A stretch of DNA of 64,000 nucleotides, taken from the NCBI RefSeq assembly GCF_016411865.1, contig NZ_JAEKJA010000009.1, positions 1 to 64,000 on the forward strand, read 5' to 3'. This document shows positions 1 through 7,221 of this stretch, one piece after another (the stretch's first letter is position 1; each line of letters begins with the position of its first letter). The position numbers and the translations under genes were made by a program. Origin of the DNA: Acuticoccus mangrovi (GTDB taxonomy: Bacteria > Pseudomonadota > Alphaproteobacteria > Rhizobiales > Amorphaceae). The notes beneath the pieces were generated by a model, which saw nothing but the letters and a program-made list of their open reading frames with translations, searched no databases and was not told the origin of the DNA.

Positions 1-13
1 TTCAATAGCCGGC

Positions 14-1951
14 ATGTCCGGTGAAACGGGGAGCACTCCAGCCGCGGCCGTCGTCGCCCCGCCGCCGCCGATAGACCTCGAGGCATGGGCGGAGCGCAAC
101 GTCGTGTTCTCGCCGCAGGAGTCGGAGTTCCACGGGCCGTACAACCCGAACCTGTTCCCGTACTTCACCGAGATCCTGCGCGCGCTGGGGCCGTCCGATC
201 CCTGCCGCATCGTGACGCTCGCGAAGTCGGCGCAGATCGGCGGCACGGTGCTCGCCAACGTCTTCACCCTGTCGGCGCTGGATCTCGACGCGGCCGACGT
301 CCTCTACGTCCACCCGACGACCGACAACGCGCAGCGGTGGTCGAAGCTCAAGCTCGAGCCGATGATGCGGGCGATCCCGCAGCTCGACCGCGCCTTCCCG
401 CGGCGCTCGCGCGACGGCGGCGACGCGGTCCTGATGAAGCGGCGCGTCGACCGACGCGCCTCGCTCCTCATCTCCGGCGCCAACTCGCCGGCCTCGCTGT
501 CCCAGGTCTCCATGCCGCGGCAGTGCCAGGACGACCTGGACAAATGGGAGAACCACCCGACCGCGGGCGACCCGGAGCGGCAGGCCGACACGCGCTCGGC
601 GGCGCGCGAGTTCGCGAAGATCTTCAAGGTGTCGACGCCGCTCCTCGAGCCGGGATCGCGGATCATGCGCAACTTCCGCGATGGGACGCAGGAGGCGTTT
701 CACGTGCCGTGCCCGGACCCCGATTGCGGGCACTATCACGCGCTCGAGCTCGGCAACTTCGTCGCGAGTCTCGAGGCGGGCGCGAGCCCGGAGGAGGCGC
801 ACTTCCATTGCCCGGACTGCGGCCAGCCGATCCGCGAGCACCAACGCGCCGAGACGGTGCGGCGTGGGCGGTGGGTTGCGTCGAACCCCGCGGCGGCGAG
901 CCATCATCGCTCATTTCACCTGTGGAGCGCCTACTCGCCGCTCCAGTCCTGGGCGCGGATCGCGCGCGCTTGGCTCGCCTCGCGCGGCGACGCGGGGGCC
1001 GAGCAAGTCTTCCTCAACGACGTCGCCGGGCTGCCGTATGAGGCGCTCGGCGAGGCGCCGCCGTGGGAGACGCTCCAGAAGCGTGCCGAGGCGGGGCACA
1101 AGCGCGGCGTGGTGCCGGCCGGGTTCGCGGTCCTGACGATCGGCATGGACGTCCAGGGCGACCGCGTGGAGTGGCAGGTGGTCGCGTGGGACCGGCACGC
1201 GCGGCGCGCGGTGGTCGAAGTCGGCGTGGTGTCTGGGCATATCTCGGAGCCGGACACCTGGCCGCGGCTCGACGCCGTGGTGCGCTCGGAATGGCGCACC
1301 GAGGCAGGCGGGCGCCTTGCGATCGACCTCGCCGCGATCGACGGCAACGCCTACACCGAGGACGTTTGGCAGTGGGCGCAGCGGCACCCGGCGTCGAAGG
1401 TCATCATGGTGCGCGGCGTGCCGGGGCCGAACGCGCCGCTCATCGCGCGGGTGAAACGCGAGCGGCGGCCCGACGGCAAGCTCCGGCGCTACTCGGCGCG
1501 GTTCTACCACTTCGCCGCGGACAACCTGAAGCTCCGGCTCTACCGCAACCTCGAGAAAGCTGACCCCGCCGAGCGCGGCGCGGCGCTGTTCCCCGCCGGG
1601 CTGGACGCGGCGTACTTCCAGCAGCTCACCGCCGAGCGGCGGCAAAAGAAGATCGGGAAGGACGGGTTCGCGCGCTATCAGTGGGTGAAGGCCGAGCACC
1701 AGGCGAACGAGATGCTCGACACGATGAACCAGGCCGAGGTGGCGGCGATCAAGTGCAACGTCCACACCGCCGACGAGCGGGAGTGGGACCGGCTCGAGGC
1801 TGAGCGGTGCGGCGTACCGGCGGCGGCTCAGGGTGACCTTGAGGACCTGATGGGGCCGATCGCGGAGCAACCGCCGGTGATTGGTCGACCGTATTCCAGT
1901 GGGCGCCATCCCGCCGCGATGAGCGAGCGGCGGAGGATGAAAATGTGGTAG
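14..1951 (+). CDS. Phage terminase large subunit (GpA family)
   Basis: The 645-residue protein would cut concatemeric phage DNA and pump it into the empty head through the portal. The N-terminal half has the GpA-type ATPase region, with an AKSAQIGGT segment near residue 75 in the Walker A position. A zinc-binding cysteine set (CPDPDCGH, CPDCG) lies near residues 235-275. A nuclease region starts near residue 375 (GMDVQGDR, acidic and metal-binding by analogy). Length fits the family. The ATG at 14 is preceded by 13 bases only, so the ribosome site and the small subunit gene cannot be assessed. In related phages a small connector gene follows directly; here 3.2 kb of cargo intervenes. Confidence 0.93.
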   Translation: MSGETGSTPAAAVVAPPPPIDLEAWAERNVVFSPQESEFHGPYNPNLFPYFTEILRALGPSDPCRIVTLAKSAQIGGTVLANVFTLSALDLDAADVLYVHPTTDNAQRWSKLKLEPMMRAIPQLDRAFPRRSRDGGDAVLMKRRVDRRASLLISGANSPASLSQVSMPRQCQDDLDKWENHPTAGDPERQADTRSAAREFAKIFKVSTPLLEPGSRIMRNFRDGTQEAFHVPCPDPDCGHYHALELGNFVASLEAGASPEEAHFHCPDCGQPIREHQRAETVRRGRWVASNPAAASHHRSFHLWSAYSPLQSWARIARAWLASRGDAGAEQVFLNDVAGLPYEALGEAPPWETLQKRAEAGHKRGVVPAGFAVLTIGMDVQGDRVEWQVVAWDRHARRAVVEVGVVSGHISEPDTWPRLDAVVRSEWRTEAGGRLAIDLAAIDGNAYTEDVWQWAQRHPASKVIMVRGVPGPNAPLIARVKRERRPDGKLRRYSARFYHFAADNLKLRLYRNLEKADPAERGAALFPAGLDAAYFQQLTAERRQKKIGKDGFARYQWVKAEHQANEMLDTMNQAEVAAIKCNVHTADEREWDRLEAERCGVPAAAQGDLEDLMGPIAEQPPVIGRPYSSGRHPAAMSERRRMKMW

Positions 1952-2246
1952 CAGAGCTTGGAGAGAAGTCCGTAGCGCTTCGCTGACGACCGTCATCTCG
2001 TGCGGTTCAATAAATCGGGAGCCCGGCCGACCAAGGCGGACGCGCCAGCCTTAACCCCACAGTCCGTTAGCACGAGTTCGAGAACGGGAGTTACGGAACG
2101 GGCCGAGCGAGGATACCGACGCCGCATCCTTGAGAACTGCCCCGCCGGAATCACGCTACGATCGCTTGGCAGCGAACTGCCTCTCCGACTGTCAGCTACT
2201 GACTGTGCCGCTCGATCACCGGAAAGCAAGGGTTCGGAAACAAATG

Positions 2247-2270
2247 CGTGCCATAAGCGTTTATGGCACG
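2247..2270. repeat. Perfect 10-bp inverted repeat, 4-nt loop
   Basis: The arms CGTGCCATAA and TTATGGCACG are separated by GCGT. The element lies in the non-coding stretch after the terminase gene and has no T-run, so it is not a classical terminator. It could be a regulator-binding site or a processed hairpin upstream of the structured-RNA candidate. Confidence 0.5.
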
Positions 2271-2297
2271 TATCCCTGATATGAGTCTCAGAGGGTA

Positions 2298-2455
2298 CGT
2301 GTCACCCCTTGCGAAAGGGCATGGGGACCGCTTAGATTGCGACACGACGGCCTTGGGGCTCCACCCTTCAAGGCCCTAACCTGGAGCTGATTCATGTCCC
2401 GTTATCCAGAGGGCTGGTGATACGCAAAATGCCGGGGAGATCTCCCCGGCATTTT
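2298..2455 (+). ncRNA. Candidate structured small RNA ending in a strong terminator
   Basis: No convincing reading frame covers this stretch, but it folds into nested hairpins. An outer helix pairs CGTGTC (2298-2303) with GACACG (2341-2346). Inside it CCCTT (2306-2310) pairs with AAGGG (2315-2319) across a GCGA tetraloop of the GNRA class. A second helix pairs GGCCTTG (2349-2355) with CAAGGCC (2369-2375). The stretch ends in the perfect terminator palindrome at 2426-2455. I do not recognise an RNA family: it matches neither tmRNA, SRP RNA nor 6S as I know them. It sits tail-to-tail with the RelA/SpoT-like gene, and a functional link is only a guess. Confidence 0.35.
2426..2455. terminator. 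Bidirectional intrinsic terminator
   Basis: A perfect 15-bp palindrome centred at 2440/2441 has the GC-rich arm GCCGGGGAGA. It is flanked by AAAAT on the left and ATTTT on the right, so it can end transcription in both directions. It serves the plus-strand RNA candidate and the minus-strand RelA/SpoT-like gene, whose stop codon is 11 bases away. Confidence 0.8.
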
Positions 2456-2465
2456 ACGTTTGAAG

Positions 2466-3953
2466 TTATCCAAACTTCAGCAGCCGACGGAAAGCTCTTT
2501 TCTCATGTAAAGAGTAAAATGCTTTCGCTAGGCTGAGACCTTCTCCATTGCTCACCTGATTAAGCGCTCGCCGGCAACGGTCTAATCCGTCCCTCACACC
2601 AGACTCCTCCTGAGAGCACGAAATTAAAACGGCTCCGATCGTATCTTCTACTTGGCTGTTCCAGTCGGTGCCCCCGCTGTTAGCAATTAGATCATGGATG
2701 ATATCCAGCGCTTCCTGCGCGCACTCTTCGGTGGCCTCGGTAATTATCTCGCCTCCACCGGAGGATTCATCGAATGCTCGATGGAAATAAGCCTCCGACA
2801 AAAAATACGCGAGATTAGCCTTCGCTTTTACGGATGATGCGGAAGGACTCTCTGCAGCTATCTTAAGAACTTCCCGCCCCGTAGACAGTGCTTCCTCATA
2901 TTCGGATAGAGCCATGCATACCAAAGAGCGAAATACTATAGAGTTATTACGTTCATCTGAGCTATGGATTGAATCTATCCAATCGTCTATCAGTTCTATA
3001 GCCCAGTCAGTTCGGTCTCCAGATGGTCTAAGCAGGGCATAGACAGCTGCAACCCGACACAAATCTCGAGAAAGGCCCTTAGCGTCAACGTATAGGTCGA
3101 ATCTTTGAAACAGTTCCATTGTAAGATCGTCAGATAGAGAGACTACAGATAGTCTCTCTTTATTATTTTGTACATATGATAATATATCAATCGCATCTTG
3201 ATCGCTTGATCTTTTGATACCCATTACTAGCTCTGTGCTAGCAACGTGGCGCCGGGCGGCGTCTAGCTCCCAAGCGTCAGATATTAAGCTCTTCAAAATT
3301 TCGCTCTGCTCGTCAAGTATTTGAGCTACAAACGTCAGCTTCTCCATGTATAAACTGAGGCGTCGATCGATTTCTGCTGCAGGCTTATACGTAAGGTCAT
3401 GAGTTTTCGTTCCCCAGCTCATCGCAAGAAGAGTCTTAATTTGTATTTCGCAGGGAATTTTGTGGAATTTACCCAGACCTACAGCGACTATGTGGAAGGC
3501 GCGGTATCCTTTATTTGTTAGTGGATCCCTAAAACTGATTCTGTCTATTCTGAATCGGCTACTCGAGAATTCCTCTTTAAGATAATTGCAGATCTCGTCT
3601 GTATCAGACGGGTAGTTGCATACTATAGTAACGCCAGCGATATCGTGAACTTGCTCGGGTGTTGCGGGTGGATTTACGGTCGAAGATTTATTCCATTTGT
3701 ACAATTTTAAAGCTATTTTCCGGTCTGTTTTAATTGGATTCCTTGGGTCTTTTTCGGCTCTTGAGAAGACTTCGATTACCAAATCATGAAGTCGAGGCGT
3801 CTCGAAGGCTCTCTGAAGCTCGGACGTAACCGTTGATTGGAATTCAGTATACAGCTCTCTGCGGGAGCTTCTGCTAAGATATAACTCTACTTTTTCCAGT
3901 TCCTTCGCGTAAACTCGTTTCAAGGCAGTGTCCCCCCCCCCCCCCGGGCGCAA
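2466..3953 (-). CDS. RelA/SpoT-type nucleotidyltransferase domain protein with C-terminal helical (TPR-like) repeats
   Basis: The 495-residue protein carries a RelA/SpoT synthetase-like fold at about 65-195. It has DIAGV (104-108), NKGYRAFH (147-154), CEIQIKT (168-174) and W180 followed by HDLTYK (185-190), matching the usual (D)IxG, GYRxxH, ExQIxT and W..H..YK blocks of small alarmone synthetases. No HD hydrolase domain is seen. Residues 230-495 are helical and TPR-like. Known relatives make (p)ppGpp or (p)ppApp or pyrophosphorylate tRNA as toxins; which applies here is unknown. The gene is clearly lower in GC than the phage genes and lies in an insertion between terminase and connector genes, which fits an acquired defence or toxin cargo. 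The first standard start is TTG at 3953; another TTG at codon 11 follows a 14-base G run. Confidence 0.75.
   Translation of the reverse strand: MRPGGGGDTALKRVYAKELEKVELYLSRSSRRELYTEFQSTVTSELQRAFETPRLHDLVIEVFSRAEKDPRNPIKTDRKIALKLYKWNKSSTVNPPATPEQVHDIAGVTIVCNYPSDTDEICNYLKEEFSSSRFRIDRISFRDPLTNKGYRAFHIVAVGLGKFHKIPCEIQIKTLLAMSWGTKTHDLTYKPAAEIDRRLSLYMEKLTFVAQILDEQSEILKSLISDAWELDAARRHVASTELVMGIKRSSDQDAIDILSYVQNNKERLSVVSLSDDLTMELFQRFDLYVDAKGLSRDLCRVAAVYALLRPSGDRTDWAIELIDDWIDSIHSSDERNNSIVFRSLVCMALSEYEEALSTGREVLKIAAESPSASSVKAKANLAYFLSEAYFHRAFDESSGGGEIITEATEECAQEALDIIHDLIANSGGTDWNSQVEDTIGAVLISCSQEESGVRDGLDRCRRALNQVSNGEGLSLAKAFYSLHEKRAFRRLLKFG
3932..3945. repeat. 14-base homopolymer (C on plus, G on coding strand) at the start of the RelA/SpoT-like gene
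   Basis: Fourteen consecutive C residues encode most of the Gly-Gly-Gly-Gly run at residues 4-7 of the minus-strand gene. Between the upstream stop and the tract only the TTG at 3953 can start the frame. The next in-frame TTG lies eight bases after the tract, so the G run could instead act as a Shine-Dalgarno-like element. Tracts of this length slip readily in replication, so a change of one base would switch expression. Tract lengths in single reads also carry sequencing error. Confidence 0.85.
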
Positions 3954-4035
3954 CGAGACTTTACAGATTATGTCTGCCGCATAACAAATGCGGAATAGAT
4001 CGAAAAGGTAAGTCCAATGTCAACGTCTATGTGCG

Positions 4036-4905
4036 GTGCGACCCCATTCGTGGACACCACGAGTCGCCGATCCGCACGACGATCCCGGGCGTGGAGCTGG
4101 AAGTTTTCACACCTTTGACCCCTTCCCATTCCCAGGCCTCCTCACCGACGCCGACCCGGAGCCGCACACGCGCGCCCTGAAGGAGCGCCTCGGCGACCTC
4201 GGCGAACGGCTCAACGCGTTCCGCAAGGAGCGCCTCGCCACGCACGACGACCTTACCATGACCGGCCTCTACAACCGCCTGGAGCGCCGCCGCGAGGCAC
4301 TCGCCGGCGGCAAACCGCTCACCGAGGCCGAGCGGGAGGACCACGCCCGCGCCCAGATCGCGCTGCTCGCCGAACTGCATGATGACATCGACCGCGCCAC
4401 TCTCGCCGCGTACGGCTGGGAGGACCTCGCCGATGCCCTCGTCGGCAAGCCCGGCGGCACCACCCCGTCCACCCACAAGGACGAGGCTCAGGAGGCCGCC
4501 GAGGAGGAAATGCTCTCCCGCCTCGTCGCACTCAACGCCGAGCGCGCCAAGGAGGAAGCGCGCGGCTTCGTCCGCTGGCTGCGGCCCGACTACCAGATCC
4601 CCAAGCTTGGCCATAAAGTGAAGAAACCGCAGGGTGAACAGATCGAGGTCGAGATGGCCCTCGCCACCGCCTCCGAAGCCCGCCACTGGCCCGACGATGC
4701 CCGCGACCAGTTCGCTGCCGTGCGCGATCTCCTCACCGCCGCGCCCGACGCCATGCCTCACGAGGCGATCGCCCGCGCGTTCAAAGGCCGCCTCACCGAA
4801 AAGCGCCGCAACCGCGTGAGCGAGGTGCTCGACATCCTCTCCGACCTCGGCCTGGTCCGCGCAGTCCAGCGCGAGGGCGAGACGCTCTATTTCGCACGGC
4901 GCTGA
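4036..4905 (+). pseudogene. C-terminal fragment of a large class I SAM-dependent DNA methyltransferase
   Basis: From about residue 26 (TFDPFPFP) the translation matches the tail of large restriction-type DNA methyltransferases. These usually have a TFETFPFP-like segment, then RK..L...LTMTGLYN, then helical repeats, then RWLRPDYQ, and a winged-helix-like C-terminus (AFKGR...VSEVLDILSDLG). The catalytic domain with its NPPY and SAM motifs is absent. Full members are around 1000 residues; only about 265 remain. Residues before TFDPFPFP look unrelated, so the GTG at 4036 is probably not a real start. GC content is high, unlike the neighbouring RelA/SpoT-like gene, so the two came from different sources. 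I infer a remnant of a restriction or DISARM-like system. Confidence 0.7.
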
Positions 4906-5089
4906 TCAGGACAGGACGTCTTGCTCGCGACCACGAAGCATAGCCATCCAGCAGGCATTGATGCCAGGGTAGCGCGGTGCCCTCCGCGAAGGGTGCCAAG
5001 GATGGCGCCCATTTTTCCTCGCGGTGCAGTCCTTCTGGCCTGAGCCGCGAGGTTAGCTGCCGCCTTGCTTGTAGTGGAAAACTCGGAAG

Positions 5090-5111
5090 AAAGTGTCATT
5101 AATGACACTTT
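5090..5111. promoter_or_regulatory. Palindromic operator-like site, copy 1
   Basis: A perfect 22-bp palindrome has the core GTGTCATTAATGACAC. Its inner 14 bp, TGTCATTAATGACA, recur exactly at 25417-25430. This copy lies 46 bases upstream of the head-tail connector gene at the downstream edge of cargo island 1. It may control transcription of the head operon by a phage repressor or late activator encoded outside the window. Confidence 0.6.
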
Positions 5112-5156
5112 TGGTTCGCTGATGCGCTATTGTCCCACTCGACTAGTGGGGCGGAA

Positions 5157-5378
5157 ATGGTGGCGATTACCCTTCTCCAGGCGAAGGACCAGCTCGACGC
5201 GGCGGTCGCCGCGCTGACGCTCGCGCGCCAGGGTAGTTACTCCATCTCCACCGGGACAGGCTCGCGCGCGTCCACGCCGGCGAGCGTCGACTCGATCCTG
5301 AAGGACATCGCGTACTGGCGCGCCGAGGTTGAGCGGCTGTCGCCGCGGCGTGGCCCGTCGCGGGTCTACCCAGCGTGA
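5157..5378 (+). CDS. Phage head-tail connector protein, gpW-like
   Basis: The 73-residue protein has the pattern of gpW-type connectors: a helical N-terminus (LLQAKDQLDAAVAAL), a short polar middle, and a C-terminal helix with YWRAEVERL. It lies directly upstream of the portal gene, as in lambda-like phages. The ATG at 5157 is preferred because GGGGCGG precedes it; an ATG at 5130 would add nine residues. The stop overlaps the GTG start of the portal gene, indicating translational coupling. Confidence 0.7.
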   Translation: MVAITLLQAKDQLDAAVAALTLARQGSYSISTGTGSRASTPASVDSILKDIAYWRAEVERLSPRRGPSRVYPA

Positions 5379-7003
5379 ACATCACCGACGCGGTGGACCG
5401 CGCCATCGCCTTCATCGCCCCCGGCGCCGGCGCCCGCCGGATCGCCAACCGGCACGTGGCCCGCACCGCCGCCGCGATGCGCGGCGGCCACAAGGGCGCC
5501 CGGCGGGACCGCGACGCGACCCGCACGTGGCTTCCCGACGGCGGCTCGCCGACCGCCGACACCCACCCCGACCTTCCGACGCTGCGCGCCCGGTCCCGCG
5601 ACACCATCCGCAACGACATGATCGCCGGCGGCGCCATCCGCACCGTCAAGACCAACGTCGTCGGCCTCGGCCTGGTGGCGAAGCCGACGGTAGACGCCGA
5701 GGTGCTCGGCCTGTCGCCGGAGGAGGCGCAGGCGTGGAACCGCGAGGCCGCGCGCCGCTTCCGCCGGTGGGCCAAGACCGCCGACTTCTACGGCCGCGAG
5801 ACCTTCGCTGGCCTCCAGGGTCTCGCCTTCCGCGCGGTGCTCGAGTCCGGTGACGTGTTCGTGCTGCGCCGGTTCGATCCGTCCGCGTCGTTCGGGCTGC
5901 GCCTCCAGGTCCTCGAGGCGGACCACGTGCGCAACCCGGCGAAGCGCACGGACACCGACCGCGTCCGCGCGGGCGTCCAGCTCGACATTCGCGGCCGGCC
6001 CGAAGGGTACTACGTCACCGATCGGCACCCTGGCGACGATGTCCGCGGCGCGGTCGCGCGCTGGCGCTTCGTCCCCCGCGTCGGGCGCGACGGGGCGCCC
6101 CTGGTGCTGCACCTGTTCGAGGCGACGCGCCCCGGCCAGATCCGCGGCGTCCCGTTCCTGTCGCCGGTCCTCGAGGCGCTGAAGCAACTCGGCCGGTTCA
6201 CTGATGCCGAGCTCATGGCCGCGGTCAACTCGGCGATGATCGTCGCGTTCGTCACGACGCAGGGCGACCCCGACAGCGCCGGCGCCGTGCTCGGCTCGCC
6301 CGACGGGGCCGGCTTTGCGGCCGGCGTCGACACGTCCGGCTACACGCTCGAGAACGGCCGCGTCGTCGGGCTTCGGCCCGGCGAGACGGTCGACATGAAG
6401 GCGCCCGGGCGCCCGAACACCGCGTTCGAGCAGTTCGAGCGGGCAATCCTGCGCGAGATCGGCGTGGCGCTGGAGCTCCCGTTCGAGCTCCTCATCAAGC
6501 ACTTCGAAGCGTCCTACAGCGCGAGCCGCGCGGCGCTCGAGATGGCTTGGCAGATGTTCCGCGAGCGGCGCGACTGGCTGACCCGTCACCTATGCCAGCC
6601 GGTCTACGAGTGGTGGCTCGCCGAGGCCGTCGCGCGTTGCGACCTCGCCGCGCCTGGGTTCTTCGACGACGAGGCGACGCGGGCCGCGTGGTGCGCGGCC
6701 GAGTGGATCGGCCCCTCGCGCATGTCGCTGGACCCGCAGAAGGAGGCGGCGGCCGACGCTGCCGACGTCGCGCTTGGCGTGAAGACGCTCGACCAGGTCA
6801 TCGCCGAGCGCACGGGCGGCACCTTCGAAAGCAAGCACGAGCAGCGGGTGCGCGAGGTCGCGATGCGGATCGCCGCGGGCCTCGAGGCGCCCGTTGCCGC
6901 CGCCACTGCGCGGGCGCCTGCGGGCGACCCCGAAAGCGACGACGACGGCGAGGCGCGCGCGAAGGCGCCGGCGCCCGGCCGAAAAAGAGGAGAGGACGAA
7001 TGA
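5375..7003 (+). CDS. Phage portal protein, lambda gpB family
   Basis: This 542-residue protein would form the dodecameric portal ring through which DNA enters and leaves the head. Landmarks of the lambda portal family are RDTIRNDMIAGGAIRTVKTNVVG near residue 75 and LKQLGRFTDAELMAAVNSAM near 270, the latter in the wing/stem region. A C-terminal segment has REIGVALELPFELL, also typical of these portals. The GTG start overlaps the preceding stop codon. The tail is charged and low in complexity. The stop overlaps the ATG of the next gene, so the head genes form one tightly coupled operon. Confidence 0.9.
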   Translation: MNITDAVDRAIAFIAPGAGARRIANRHVARTAAAMRGGHKGARRDRDATRTWLPDGGSPTADTHPDLPTLRARSRDTIRNDMIAGGAIRTVKTNVVGLGLVAKPTVDAEVLGLSPEEAQAWNREAARRFRRWAKTADFYGRETFAGLQGLAFRAVLESGDVFVLRRFDPSASFGLRLQVLEADHVRNPAKRTDTDRVRAGVQLDIRGRPEGYYVTDRHPGDDVRGAVARWRFVPRVGRDGAPLVLHLFEATRPGQIRGVPFLSPVLEALKQLGRFTDAELMAAVNSAMIVAFVTTQGDPDSAGAVLGSPDGAGFAAGVDTSGYTLENGRVVGLRPGETVDMKAPGRPNTAFEQFERAILREIGVALELPFELLIKHFEASYSASRAALEMAWQMFRERRDWLTRHLCQPVYEWWLAEAVARCDLAAPGFFDDEATRAAWCAAEWIGPSRMSLDPQKEAAADAADVALGVKTLDQVIAERTGGTFESKHEQRVREVAMRIAAGLEAPVAAATARAPAGDPESDDDGEARAKAPAPGRKRGEDE

Positions 7004-7221
7004 CGACGCAACCGCCGACGGCATCCCTTTTCGTGGTCGAGCCGTGCGAGGGCGACAGCGCCTATCTGTTCGCGGCCGACCGCACCCTCGGCGAGGTCGC
7101 GGCCGAGCTTGCGATGCGCGAGGGCATCCCCGGTGGCTCACTCCTTGTGAAGCCGCTGGTGCCGACCACGCCGCCGGCGACCAGTGAACCGCGCTCCCGC
7201 CTGTCGGTGGTGCGTTCGTGA
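7000..7221 (+). CDS. Small phage head-module protein of unknown function
   Basis: The 73-residue protein lies between portal and protease genes, overlapping both by four bases. AGAGGAGAGG precedes the ATG at 7000, a good ribosome site. No family is recognised. Position and coupling suggest a structural or assembly role in the head. Confidence 0.65.
   Translation: MTTQPPTASLFVVEPCEGDSAYLFAADRTLGEVAAELAMREGIPGGSLLVKPLVPTTPPATSEPRSRLSVVRS

Noticed and set aside
2000-2284. 94-codon plus-strand open frame starting at GTG after the terminase gene
   Set aside because: No ribosome site, no recognisable pattern, arginine/serine-rich composition typical of chance frames, and its end runs through the inverted repeat.
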